From Opitutaceae bacterium (GTDB taxonomy: Bacteria; Verrucomicrobiota; Verrucomicrobiia; Opitutales; Opitutaceae), in assembly GCA_016794725.1 (NCBI GenBank), contig JAEUGZ010000067.1, forward strand, positions 1-44,646: a DNA stretch of 44,646 nt. The letters are read 5' to 3'. The position numbers and the translations under genes are program-made. The notes beneath the pieces were generated by a model. It was not told where the DNA came from. It saw only the letters and a program-made list of their open reading frames with translations, and searched no databases. This document shows positions 34,172 through 42,544 of this stretch, in pieces. Every line of letters begins with the position of its first letter. Positions within the stretch are counted from its first letter, which is position 1.

Positions 34172-35029
34172 GTGAACGATCCCCTCCCCCCTTCCGCCGT
34201 CAATCCAGCCGGCGGCCCATCGCCCAGCCTGACCATGGAACCGATCGGGTTCGTTCGCACCGGCAAACGGGTGAAGTTTCACGCCCTGCACCAACCCGAG
34301 GAAACCCGCTCGGAGGAGAACATTCTCGAGCTGATCCCGAATCGGCGCCTTGAAGCCGGCCTCCGTGATCTGGCGGGCTTTTCCCGGATCTGGTTGCTGT
34401 GGTGGTTTCATCGGAACACCACCTGGCGTCCCTCTGTCCTTCCTCCGCGGGGCCCGGCCAAGCGCCGGGGAGTATTCGCCACCCGTTCACCTCATCGCCC
34501 CAATCCACTCGGCCTTACGCCCGTGCAGCTGACCGCAATCCGAGGCCGCTGTCTTCACCTCGGACCCTGCGATCTGGTCGACGGAACCCCGGTGTTTGAC
34601 ATCAAGCCTTACATTCCTGCCTACGACTCTTTCCCCGACGCCTCCGCAGGCTGGCTCGACGAGGTCGAGACCGGCCTGCGCCAACCTCCCGCATTTGCCG
34701 TGCACTTCGCTCCTCTGGCCTCGACTCAGGTCGCCTGGCTGCGTCGCACCTGGTCGATCGATTTCACCGAGCGACTGACGGAGCTGCTTTCACGCGACCC
34801 TTCGCCGCACCGTTCTCGGCGTATCCGAAAACGCGTGACGGGTGTTCTTGAAATCGGGTGCGGAGCCTGGAGAGCCACGTTCGAGGTGCTGGCCGGGATC
34901 GTCACCGTCCAGACCATTGAACCGGCCTATCCCCGACGGTTTCTCGTCGATCCGGCCCGCGCCGGCATCGCCGATTGCGACGCGCAACTGGCCTTTCTGG
35001 AGCAATGGCCGGAGTCGGCAGGACCTTAG
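34172..35029 (+). CDS. trmO: tRNA (N6-threonylcarbamoyladenosine37-N6)-methyltransferase TrmO
   Basis: 285 residues from a GTG at 34172; an ATG at 34235 (MEPIGFVRTG) would give 264 residues and is about as likely, since the first 21 residues are low complexity. TrmO/TsaA hallmarks are clear: IGFVRTG opening, FSRIWLLWWFH, GVFATRSPHRPNPLGLTPVQL, and VFDIKPYIPAYDSFP. It methylates t6A at position 37 of ANN-decoding tRNAs using SAM, in a beta-barrel fold unlike classical methyltransferases. A C-terminal extension of about 80 residues (from PHRSRRIRKRV) resembles that of longer bacterial TrmO proteins. Confidence 0.88.
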   Translation: MNDPLPPSAVNPAGGPSPSLTMEPIGFVRTGKRVKFHALHQPEETRSEENILELIPNRRLEAGLRDLAGFSRIWLLWWFHRNTTWRPSVLPPRGPAKRRGVFATRSPHRPNPLGLTPVQLTAIRGRCLHLGPCDLVDGTPVFDIKPYIPAYDSFPDASAGWLDEVETGLRQPPAFAVHFAPLASTQVAWLRRTWSIDFTERLTELLSRDPSPHRSRRIRKRVTGVLEIGCGAWRATFEVLAGIVTVQTIEPAYPRRFLVDPARAGIADCDAQLAFLEQWPESAGP

Positions 35030-35044
35030 CCGCTCTCCCATCGC

Positions 35045-35377
35045 TCAACCAACGCGGATGAGCTCGATGTCGAACACCAACGTGGCGTTGGGTGGGATCG
35101 CCCCCGGATATCCGTCAGCCCCGTAGGCCAGGTGAGGCGGAAGGGTCAGTTTAACTTTGTCGCCTTCCCGCAAGGTGGCGACCCCGAGGTCCCAACCGGC
35201 AATCACCTGCCCGCCTCCGAGCACAAAGGTGAAGGGGTCATCGCGATCGACCGAGCTGTCAAATACCTGGCCGTCCATGAATCTGCCGGTGTAGTGAACC
35301 GTCACCAACTCGCCCTTGCGGGCCGGTCGTCCCTTGCCTTCAACGAGGCGTTCAATCTGCAAGTCCTGGAGTGCCAT
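35045..35377 (-). CDS. FKBP-type peptidyl-prolyl isomerase
   Basis: 110 residues from the ATG at 35377 (MALQDLQIERL), a single minimal FKBP domain without signal peptide, so cytoplasmic. Active-site residues are present: VTVHYTGRFMDGQVFDSS (Tyr, Phe, Asp), FTFVLGGGQVIAGWDLGVATL (Val-Ile, Trp), LAYGADGYPGAIPPNATLVFDIEL (Tyr, Phe). It catalyses cis-trans isomerisation before proline. Convergent with trmO, 15 bases between stops. Confidence 0.93.
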   Translation of the reverse strand: MALQDLQIERLVEGKGRPARKGELVTVHYTGRFMDGQVFDSSVDRDDPFTFVLGGGQVIAGWDLGVATLREGDKVKLTLPPHLAYGADGYPGAIPPNATLVFDIELIRVG

Positions 35378-35499
35378 CGGATGAGCCTTCAGCACAGCCG
35401 GCCCGCGTCAAGCCCAGGGACGCAACCCGACTGCCCTCACTCGATTTCGCCGGCATTCCGGCATGGACGAGGCCACGCGATTCCAGGTAGCTTCCCAGC

Positions 35500-36282
35500 A
35501 TGCTTTCTCGAACCCTCGGCGTCGCTGCTGCTTTGTTCTTTGTCATGGTTCCGGCCAGTTCCCAGCTGGTCGCAGCAATCGGGCTGGGCGCCCCTCCCCT
35601 GGCTGGGGCGGAGGTGTTGTTTGACGGCACCCGCGGCATGCTCGATTCCAAGTGGACCTATTGGACAGGTCCGCGATTTGCGTCATCCCTTCCGATCAAA
35701 TGGAAAATCGTCGACGATCCCGTGGATCGCGGCTCGGTCCTGATGACCGACGACCCCGCCGCGAGCGGTGGCAAATATGGGGCCGCAGACATTGTGACCA
35801 AAAAAGCCTACCGCGACTTTCGATTGCACATTGAGTTTCTCGTGATGAATGAGAAGGGCAACAGCGGGGTCTACCTTCAAAACCGCTACGAGATTCAGGT
35901 TTGCGATGGGGATCGGACCAAACACGGAATGGGAGCCGTCATCAACGAGACCGACTCACCCTATCATGCCTACCGTGGCCTGCGTCAATGGAACGCCTAC
36001 GACCTCGTTTTTCGCGCGGCGCGTTTCAAAGACGGAAAGCGCATCGAGCCAGCCATGGTGACGCTCTATTTCAATGGGATCAAAGTGCACCAGGACCAAC
36101 AGATCCAGCAGGTCTGGGGTGGCGCCACTTCTGGAATCGACGGCGGAAACGACCGCGGCAAGGGCATCACCGATACACCCGGAGGCCTGAAGCTGCAGTG
36201 TGAGGGCCACGACGTGCGCTATCGAAACGTGTGGATCAAAGAATTGGAACTCGCCTCCCCGTCCACCGACTTTTCCAACTAG
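35500..36282 (+). CDS. Secreted DUF1080 protein, second copy
   Basis: 260 residues with a signal peptide (VAAALFFVMVPASSQLVAA). DUF1080 laminin-G-like fold from about 36: VLFDGTRGMLDSKWTYW, YRDFRLHIEFLV, GNSGVYLQNRYEIQV, NAYDLVFRAARF and LYFNGIKVHQD, ending GLKLQCEGHDVRYRNVWIKEL. Only moderately similar to the protein at 10388-11176; the GNSGVYLQ...YEIQV form is the more widespread DUF1080 type. Presumed to act on a keto-glycoside or other glycan outside the cytoplasm. No catabolic genes adjoin it. Confidence 0.85.
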   Translation: MLSRTLGVAAALFFVMVPASSQLVAAIGLGAPPLAGAEVLFDGTRGMLDSKWTYWTGPRFASSLPIKWKIVDDPVDRGSVLMTDDPAASGGKYGAADIVTKKAYRDFRLHIEFLVMNEKGNSGVYLQNRYEIQVCDGDRTKHGMGAVINETDSPYHAYRGLRQWNAYDLVFRAARFKDGKRIEPAMVTLYFNGIKVHQDQQIQQVWGGATSGIDGGNDRGKGITDTPGGLKLQCEGHDVRYRNVWIKELELASPSTDFSN

Positions 36283-36291
36283 GATCGAGGA

Positions 36292-37716
36292 TCAATCACG
36301 GTCACGGGAGGTACCTCGGTTGTCGCCGGCCGGGCGATCACCACGCGAAGCCGCCGGTGGGGGACTGGAGGCCCGGGATGACGATGAAGATTCCTGGCGG
36401 TAACCCTCAGATCGTGTCGGAGGCGCAGAGACCGAAGGTGTGGACGTACGAGGAGCGCTTGCACGGCTCTCCGAAGCGACCGGCCCTGAATAGTTGCGCG
36501 ACGGCGCGGTGCTCGCCTGAGGTGCCTGATACTCGCGGGTACGGGTGGACTGCGACGGGGGAGTCGAGGTGCGTGTGGATTCGGACCTGCTCTGCGGAGG
36601 GCGGTACGAATCACGCGAACGGTCGCGCGAGTCAGGGCCCCGATCGGCAGGATTGGGAGGGGGCGCGCTTCGAGTCGTCTCGACCGACGTGCTGGCGACA
36701 TTTGATACCCGCCCGCGATCCGAATATCGTGGCGCGGGAGAGCTGGCTGGCGGCGCGTAGCGAGCCGACGAGTCGCGCCGGCTGGGCGCACTAGAATAAT
36801 TCACCGTTGCCACCGCCGGCGCCCTGCGAGCTGAGACTTCGCGGGGCCGATAGCTCGGCTGCCAGGCACGCCACTGCGGACGCTCAAATCGATCCGGGGC
36901 ACACCAAGCCACCGACACCGAAACGGCAGGTCGGTGATAGCTCGTCCAATAGTGAGACCGATGGGGACTGTGAACGTACCGTACCGTGCGGAAACGCCAG
37001 TCACAGTCATAGGCAAGCCAGTAGCCAACAGGGAATCCTATGCCAAATGTCAGGTAGGTTGCCGGGCGCGCGTAGATCCCGCCCACGTAAAGAATCGCCG
37101 GATCATAGGTGGGAACATAGATGACATCGGGAGACGCGGGAACGATGCGAATGTCCTCCTCTTCCACCACCACAGTCTGTTGGGGCGTATCCACCAGCAC
37201 ACCGCTCGCCTTGGCCCGGGCGCGAACCCGTTGAATGGCCGTCATGACCGCGGCAGGTTGCTGCATGAACGCTTCGCCCAATTGCTTCGTCCATTCGAGG
37301 TTCTCGTCCATCCACGCAACCAGCGTGGGATAGCGGGCAAGCAGCTTCACCGCATCGTCCCAAGCCTGGTTGTCAAAGGCCGTCGCCTGCGGATTCGCCT
37401 TGAGGTACCGCGACGCCAGCACGATGTCGGAAGGTGAGGTGGAAGCCGGCAAAATCAGGGCCACCAGCGGATCCGGATAAAGCGCCAGCGGCGCCACCAG
37501 TTTCTCCAGCTCCTGGTCAGACGGCACCGGGGCGACCGGCGGGACAGCCTCCGGAGCGGTCACGGATTGCGGCGAAGCATCGACCGGAGCCGGTGCCTGA
37601 CCGACCGGAACGGGAGCCGGAGGTGTGGCGGCGCCGGGCGCTGGCGCAGGCTCAGCAACCAGCCAAGTAGCGCCCGACAGCAGGAGAACACTGAGGGTAC
37701 GGTGGCACGACTTCAT
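36292..37716 (-). CDS. Exported DUF3300 protein with long Ser/Arg/Pro tail
   Basis: 474 residues. Signal peptide about 1-22, Pro/Ala-rich spacer 23-68, then DUF3300 (about 70-260: EKLVAPLALYPDPLVALILPAST, NQAWDDAVKLLARYPTLVAWMDENLEWTKQLGEAF, VVEEEDIRIVPASPDVIYVPTYDP). Residues about 310-474 are low complexity, rich in Ser, Arg, Pro and Thr, with Tyr at intervals and many Arg-Asp pairs, and are probably disordered. Function of DUF3300 is unknown; export and the tail suggest an envelope or surface role. Confidence 0.85.
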   Translation of the reverse strand: MKSCHRTLSVLLLSGATWLVAEPAPAPGAATPPAPVPVGQAPAPVDASPQSVTAPEAVPPVAPVPSDQELEKLVAPLALYPDPLVALILPASTSPSDIVLASRYLKANPQATAFDNQAWDDAVKLLARYPTLVAWMDENLEWTKQLGEAFMQQPAAVMTAIQRVRARAKASGVLVDTPQQTVVVEEEDIRIVPASPDVIYVPTYDPAILYVGGIYARPATYLTFGIGFPVGYWLAYDCDWRFRTVRYVHSPHRSHYWTSYHRPAVSVSVAWCAPDRFERPQWRAWQPSYRPREVSARRAPAVATVNYSSAPSRRDSSARYAPPASSPAPRYSDRGRVSNVASTSVETTRSAPPPNPADRGPDSRDRSRDSYRPPQSRSESTRTSTPPSQSTRTREYQAPQASTAPSRNYSGPVASESRASAPRTSTPSVSAPPTRSEGYRQESSSSSRASSPPPAASRGDRPAGDNRGTSRDRD

Positions 37717-37896
37717 GGGGTGAGGGTGTTCTCAAGATAGGACCCTGGCGAGGTTTGCTTGTGCCGTCATTTTCGTCGAAGCCGCAAGTCCCGGTCCCAA
37801 AACTCCCATGCTCATGCGCAATCGCCGGTTCGACATGTTAGTAGTCTCCTCCCTTTACGCGCCGCGGCATTCCTGCGTAGGTCAATTTCGGCGCGC

Positions 37897-38208
37897 ATGA
37901 AGCACTCCACCGCACCTGCTCCCGCTCCCTCCAAGGATCCGCTCCACGGCAAGACCCTTGAGCGTATCCTGACTGACCTGGTGGCGGCGCTTGGATGGAA
38001 GAAAATGGCGCAAACCATTCCAATCAGGTGCTTTATGTTCGACCCCAGCATCAAGTCCAGTCTGGTGTTCCTTCGCCGGACTCCCTGGGCGAGAAAGCAG
38101 GTTGAAGACCTTTTTTTGCGCAGCGGGCTCGGCGGGTCTGAGGTTAACCCACGTACAGTCAACGAAATAAACGCGCCTGGCGCAACGGGTGGGAACCGCT
38201 CAGAATGA
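37897..38208 (+). CDS. VF530-family (DUF2132) small protein
   Basis: 103 residues from the ATG at 37897. The core [17 protein letters not shown], then [29 protein letters not shown], is a clear VF530 domain (PF09905), a helical fold named from a Vibrio protein and suspected to bind DNA. The last 30 residues ([16 protein letters not shown]) are not conserved. The stop overlaps the next start by ATGA (38205-38208), so the downstream degenerate receiver protein is probably translated in tandem and may be a partner. Confidence 0.8.
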   Translation: MKHSTAPAPAPSKDPLHGKTLERILTDLVAALGWKKMAQTIPIRCFMFDPSIKSSLVFLRRTPWARKQVEDLFLRSGLGGSEVNPRTVNEINAPGATGGNRSE

Positions 38209-38660
38209 CCCCCAGTTTGGCCAATTCGACTGCGGAACGCTCGGTCCGGACGATCAACGCCGGAACCCGTGGCACGCTCTTCTGGGTCGATTCATCGGAG
38301 GTCGGATCTCCCTCCCTGTGCAGAGCATTGGAGAGCGTTGGTTGGGAAGTTCGCCGCTTCTCGCTTCCTTTTGCGGCCCTGGCGACACTCGCCGCCCGGC
38401 AGGATCCCCACGATACAGTGATCTTGAACGTCAACCTCGATGGCCTGTTGGGCATCCGATTTGCCGACGAGCTGCGCTCTGTTGGATTTCCGGGCAAGTT
38501 CATCGTATTGTCCGCCGACGCCAATCCCGTGGTCACCCTCGCTTTTCTGGAACGGTGTGCGGACCGGATCCTGCCTCAACCCGTGCTGGCATCAACTTTG
38601 CGCGAGGCGATCGAACAGCTCCTCGAACCCGATTGGGTCGCCTACCCGGAAGCGCGGTGA
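38205..38660 (+). CDS. Stand-alone degenerate receiver (pseudo-receiver) protein
   Basis: 151 residues; the fold of a CheY-like receiver is visible at about 23-140: [51 protein letters not shown]. The phosphoacceptor Asp is Asn75 (ILNVNLDG), the invariant Lys is Gln125 (LPQP), and the acidic pair is reduced to Asp29-Ser30; the switch Ser103 remains. It probably cannot be phosphorylated and works by protein contact. Translationally coupled to the VF530 protein through an ATGA overlap. No output domain. Confidence 0.7.
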   Translation: MTPSLANSTAERSVRTINAGTRGTLFWVDSSEVGSPSLCRALESVGWEVRRFSLPFAALATLAARQDPHDTVILNVNLDGLLGIRFADELRSVGFPGKFIVLSADANPVVTLAFLERCADRILPQPVLASTLREAIEQLLEPDWVAYPEAR

Positions 38661-38726
38661 GCGCAAGTTCGGCCCGGCGCTGAACCTGCCCTTGCCGTAG
38701 GCGCTGGAGTTCCGTTGTCTCGAGGG

Positions 38727-39275
38727 ATGAACGCCCGTCTCGAGGACCATCCTGTTCTCTCCCTTGTGCGTCCGCATCCGAGCCTTTGGACCTACTACCT
38801 GCTCCGCAGTCTCGTGATCCTGCCTCTCTTTCCGGTTCTGGCGACCGTGGCCTGGTTCCGATACCACACGATGCGGTATCGCTTTTCAGCCGAGGGGATC
38901 TCCATGAGCTGGGGCCTGCTATTCCGCAGGGAGATCATTATTCAGTATTCGAGAATACAGGACATTCACCTCCACTCCAATCTGGTCGAGCGCTGGCTTG
39001 GGCTGTGTCGCGTTCAGATCCAGACCGCCAGCGGCAACTCGGGAGCTGAAATGACCTTGGAAGGGTTTCGGGAGTTCGAGTTGATCCGCGATTTTCTCTA
39101 CACGCGTATGCGTGGAGTCCAGTCAACCAGCGAGGGCCGGATCGCCTCTGCTCCGTCCATCACCGCTCCCGAGACCGGGGTGGTGGAGGCGCTGAAGGCG
39201 GTGGCCCACGAGGTTCGCGAGCTTCGTCTCGCCCTCGCTTCGAGACCACACGAGGGAAGGTCCACCGATGTTTGA
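38727..39275 (+). CDS. bPH2-domain (DUF304) membrane protein A
   Basis: 182 residues from the ATG at 38727 (a TTG 12 bases upstream is also in frame). Membrane segment about 23-43 (YYLLRSLVILPLFPVLATVAWF), then a bacterial PH (bPH2) domain about 46-125: RYRFSAEGISMSWGLLFRREIIIQYSRIQDIHLHSNLVERWLGLCRVQIQTASG. The tail (155-182) is a charged helix. Such proteins are inner-membrane with the PH domain in the cytoplasm; role unknown. The stop overlaps the start of the second bPH2 gene by 8 bases. Confidence 0.83.
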   Translation: MNARLEDHPVLSLVRPHPSLWTYYLLRSLVILPLFPVLATVAWFRYHTMRYRFSAEGISMSWGLLFRREIIIQYSRIQDIHLHSNLVERWLGLCRVQIQTASGNSGAEMTLEGFREFELIRDFLYTRMRGVQSTSEGRIASAPSITAPETGVVEALKAVAHEVRELRLALASRPHEGRSTDV

Positions 39276-40227
39276 ACGCATCCGCTCCCTCCTGCTCAAG
39301 GCCCTGCGCGTGCCCTTGGCGCCCGCCGCGCCGGCGGGTGCCCCGGGTTCGTTGCGATCCTTCCGAGCCGGCCGGCGCTACTATCAGTTCCGGCTCGCAC
39401 GGTGGGCCGTCGCCCAGGTGGCCGCACTCGCCGGCATCCTCTTCTCCCTCGGCTTTTTTCAATACGTACGAAACGAGGCGGCTGCTCTGCGCAATCCACC
39501 GGCGGAATCAGGCCCGCCCACGCCGACCGCACCGACGGCACCCGCCCAGGAGACAGCGTCTCCCACTGCACCCTCCTCCCCGGCGGCGGTCGAGCCGGCC
39601 TCCGGTCCCTCCGCGACTGGGAAAAAGTCCCGGTCCAAATCACGCCAGAGAGACGTTCGGCAGAATCTGTCCCAGGTCGCTGAAAGGACTCCACCCTGGG
39701 TTTTCTCAGTCATGACGGTCGTTGAGATACTGGTGCTGGCGGGTTTTGTCGCCTCGCTTCCGGTGACCTACACCGCAGTGCGTCTCGACTACGAGCTTCG
39801 CTGGTACCTCGTGACGGACCGAAGTCTGCGGATTCGTGAAGGCATATACGGCCTGCATGAAATGACGATGAGTTTTGCCAACCTTCAGCAGGTCGAAGTC
39901 ACCCAGGGGCCGCTGCAACGTCTGCTCGGGATTGCCGACGTCCGAGTGCAGTCGGCCGGAGGCGGCGGCGACGAGTCGGGACCGGACCGCCGCCGGACCG
40001 ACTCACTCCACACCGCCGTGTTTCACGGCGTGGACAACGCGACTGAAATTCGCGATTTGATCCTCGAGCGGCTCCGGCTCTTCAGGGAAGCGGGACTCGG
40101 TGACCCGGACGACACTCCCGCATCCACCCCGCCCGACTCGAACCTCTTGCACCAAGTCGTGCTTACCCTCCTGGAAGAGACACGTTTGCTCCGCTCCTCC
40201 TGGGAGTCTCGGCGCTCGGGTCCATGA
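39268..40227 (+). CDS. bPH2-domain membrane protein B with Pro/Ala linker
   Basis: 319 residues. Basic N-terminus, membrane helix about 46-65 (WAVAQVAALAGILFSLGFFQ), then a Pro/Ala/Thr-rich linker of about 50 residues (75-125) ending in a basic KKSRSKSRQRD. A second helix lies at about 143-165 (VFSVMTVVEILVLAGFVASLP), and a bPH2 domain at about 168-275 (ELRWYLVTDRSLRIREGIYGLHEMTMSFANLQQVEVTQGPLQRLLGIADVRVQSAGGGG). The C-terminus is a charged helix like that of protein A. Overlaps protein A by 8 bases, so the two probably form one membrane assembly. Confidence 0.83.
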   Translation: MFERIRSLLLKALRVPLAPAAPAGAPGSLRSFRAGRRYYQFRLARWAVAQVAALAGILFSLGFFQYVRNEAAALRNPPAESGPPTPTAPTAPAQETASPTAPSSPAAVEPASGPSATGKKSRSKSRQRDVRQNLSQVAERTPPWVFSVMTVVEILVLAGFVASLPVTYTAVRLDYELRWYLVTDRSLRIREGIYGLHEMTMSFANLQQVEVTQGPLQRLLGIADVRVQSAGGGGDESGPDRRRTDSLHTAVFHGVDNATEIRDLILERLRLFREAGLGDPDDTPASTPPDSNLLHQVVLTLLEETRLLRSSWESRRSGP

Positions 40228-40258
40228 TTCAACCGGCTCTCTTGCGTCCGGGATCCTC

Positions 40259-41179
40259 GTGAGGTCCTCCACCCTTCGGACGGGTGCCCTCCTTGGCGCG
40301 ATGGCAGTCGGCGCACTGCTACCGGGCGCACATGTTGCCGCCGGCGCGATCCGCTGGCTGATCATCACTCTGCTCTTTCTCGTCTTCCTGCAAACACCGC
40401 TCAGGCTGAATATCGTTCATCGTTCCCACGGCTGGCTCGTGGTTGCCAATGTGGCCATGAGTGGTGCCGGCTGGTTGGCTGGCTGGCTTATTGGGGGACG
40501 GGATGTGGCTCTGGCCCTGTTCTTTGCCGGCATCACGCCAACGGCCACGGCAGCCCCCGTGATCGTGGGGTTTCTCAAAGGCCGTGTGGACTACGTGGTC
40601 GCCGCGTTTCTCATCACTAATTTCTCCATTGCGATCGCGCTTCCGGTGCTGCTTCCGTTCGTAATCGGTCGAATAGAGCCCGCCCTTTTCCTTCAGGTGT
40701 TTTCCAGTGTTGCCCAGGTCGTTTTCGCGCCATTGATCGCAGCATGGGTGGTCCGGCGGATACATCCTCCCGCCAAGGCCTGGCCCGAACGGCTGCAGGG
40801 GTTTTCTTTCACCCTGTGGCTGATCTCCCTTTTTCTGATTACAGCCAACACCTCACACTTTGTCCGCACTCCGCCCGTCGCACCCGTCGCGCTCTTGTTC
40901 AAGATCGGCACGCTGACGGCCCTGTTATGCGCCGCCAATTTCTGGCTGGGACGACGAATCGGTGGAGTGCACTTCGGGCGGGAGGCCAGTCAATCCCTTG
41001 GTCAAAAGAACACGACCTTCACGCTTTACCTAGCCCTGACCTATGCGAGTCCGCTCGTGGCCCTCGGTCCCACGTTCTACATTCTCTGGCACAACCTCTG
41101 GAACTCGTGGCAGCTGCATCGGGGAACTCCTCGCAGTTCGCCGGAATCACTCACTCCACCAATGCCTGGTAGATCATGA
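40259..41179 (+). CDS. Bile acid:sodium symporter (BASS) family-like transporter
   Basis: 306 residues from a GTG at 40259, just after the bPH2 gene (stop 40227); the first in-frame ATG (40301) would lose part of helix 1. About nine hydrophobic helices are visible, for example AIRWLIITLLFLVFL, VALALFFAGITPTATAAPVIVGFL and VDYVVAAFLITNFSIAIALPVLLPFV. The TPTATAAPV and TNFSIA segments recall the crossed helices of the BASS fold. Exchanges sodium with organic anions in relatives; the substrate here is unknown. The 3' end overlaps the convergent beta-lactamase-like gene by 29 bases. Confidence 0.75.
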   Translation: MRSSTLRTGALLGAMAVGALLPGAHVAAGAIRWLIITLLFLVFLQTPLRLNIVHRSHGWLVVANVAMSGAGWLAGWLIGGRDVALALFFAGITPTATAAPVIVGFLKGRVDYVVAAFLITNFSIAIALPVLLPFVIGRIEPALFLQVFSSVAQVVFAPLIAAWVVRRIHPPAKAWPERLQGFSFTLWLISLFLITANTSHFVRTPPVAPVALLFKIGTLTALLCAANFWLGRRIGGVHFGREASQSLGQKNTTFTLYLALTYASPLVALGPTFYILWHNLWNSWQLHRGTPRSSPESLTPPMPGRS

Positions 41180-42425
41180 CCTTGAACTTCTGATTGAGAT
41201 CGAGGCTGCCGGCCGGACGCAGTTGCGTCATGAAGATTCCCACCATGCGTTCCTTCGGATCGATGAAGTACTGCGGATAGTAGGCACTCCCCCACCCGTA
41301 TGCTCCCTCGCTACCCAGTTCGCCGAAGAAGCCGGGATCCTGATTCACCCAGAATCCGAGGCCAAAAGCCGAGGTGTCCCGGCGGTACAGGTCCCCGGTG
41401 TGGTTTGCGTGCATCAATTCCACTGACTTCGGAGAGAGCACACGAACGCCGTCCAGCACTCCCCGTCCGAGGAGCATTTGCAGAAACCGACCGTAATCCT
41501 GCGCGGTGGAGAGCAGCCCGGCCCCGCCGGAGAAGCATTTGCGCGGTCCCTTGACGTAGTCGCTCTGTTCAACGGTCTCGTTCAGAACCAGCGCACCTTT
41601 CTCGACTCCATACACGGGAGCGAGTCGGCCGGCTTTTTCCAGTGGAAGAAAAAACGACGTGTCCACCATCTTGAGCGGCCGGCAGATGCGTTCCTCGATG
41701 AACCGATCAAGCGGTTGTCCGGAAACGACCTCGACCAGATAGCCCAGGACGTCGGTGGCATAGCCGTACTGCCAGGCTTCTCCCGGATGACCGTGCAACG
41801 GTAGTGTCGCCAGTCGATTGATACAATCGCCAATCGTCTCGTCCTTGTCCGCAAAGTACCATCCGTGCAATCCGGCCTTTTTGTACAGCTCCACCGCCAG
41901 ACCGTCACCGTAGGTCAGGCCTGCCGTGTGCGTAAGGAGGTCGCGGATCTGAATCGGTCGCTTGGCGGGGACGGTGACAAACGGGGTGCCCGCAGGTACA
42001 TCCGGTCCGGGAGCGACCGCCACCTGGGAGGATTTGAAGGCCGGTATGTACTTTGACACCGGGTCATGGAGCATGAATTTTCCCTCCTCATAGAGGATCA
42101 TGACGGCAACCGACGTGATTGCCTTGCTCATCGACGCAATGCGAAAGATGGCGTCCGGCTGCATCGGCCGCTTGGCCCCTGTATCAAGCCAGCCATAGGG
42201 TTGGTTGCGGACCGTCTTGCCATCGCGCGTCAGGTAGAGAACCCCACCCGCAAGCTGGCCTCGGTCGATGTGCCCTTGGATCAGGACGTCCAGGCGGTTG
42301 AGTCGCGCTGCATCAAATCCCGCCACCCTGCTTTGTCCTCCGGGGGCGGAGCCAACGGGCCGCGTGAGCAGCACTCCTGCGACCAAGGAAAGAACTGCAA
42401 GACGGTGAAGGGGACGGAACATCAT
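41151..42425 (-). CDS. Exported serine hydrolase, beta-lactamase/penicillin-binding class C-like
   Basis: 424 residues from the ATG at 42425 (a second ATG follows at once), giving a signal peptide (LHRLAVLSLVAGVLLTRPVGSAP). Motif 1 Ser98-x-x-Lys101 (ASMSK), motif 2 in YGYATDVLGYLVEVVSG with Tyr, and GAYGWGSAYYPQYFIDPKE towards the C-terminus. FMTQLRPAGSLDLNQKF closes the fold. Class C beta-lactamase-like proteins of this type are mostly esterases or D,D-peptidases rather than resistance enzymes; the substrate cannot be told. Confidence 0.85.
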   Translation of the reverse strand: MMFRPLHRLAVLSLVAGVLLTRPVGSAPGGQSRVAGFDAARLNRLDVLIQGHIDRGQLAGGVLYLTRDGKTVRNQPYGWLDTGAKRPMQPDAIFRIASMSKAITSVAVMILYEEGKFMLHDPVSKYIPAFKSSQVAVAPGPDVPAGTPFVTVPAKRPIQIRDLLTHTAGLTYGDGLAVELYKKAGLHGWYFADKDETIGDCINRLATLPLHGHPGEAWQYGYATDVLGYLVEVVSGQPLDRFIEERICRPLKMVDTSFFLPLEKAGRLAPVYGVEKGALVLNETVEQSDYVKGPRKCFSGGAGLLSTAQDYGRFLQMLLGRGVLDGVRVLSPKSVELMHANHTGDLYRRDTSAFGLGFWVNQDPGFFGELGSEGAYGWGSAYYPQYFIDPKERMVGIFMTQLRPAGSLDLNQKFKVMIYQALVE

Positions 42426-42544
42426 AAGCTTTGTCACGCTGCCCGGTGAGCGCGTGGGGTACAAATCGAAACCGGCGCGGCGCAGGCCCAACTGCGCTTT
42501 CATTTCGCCATTTCGGTGGTTTGGCATTCAATCTCACATACGGC

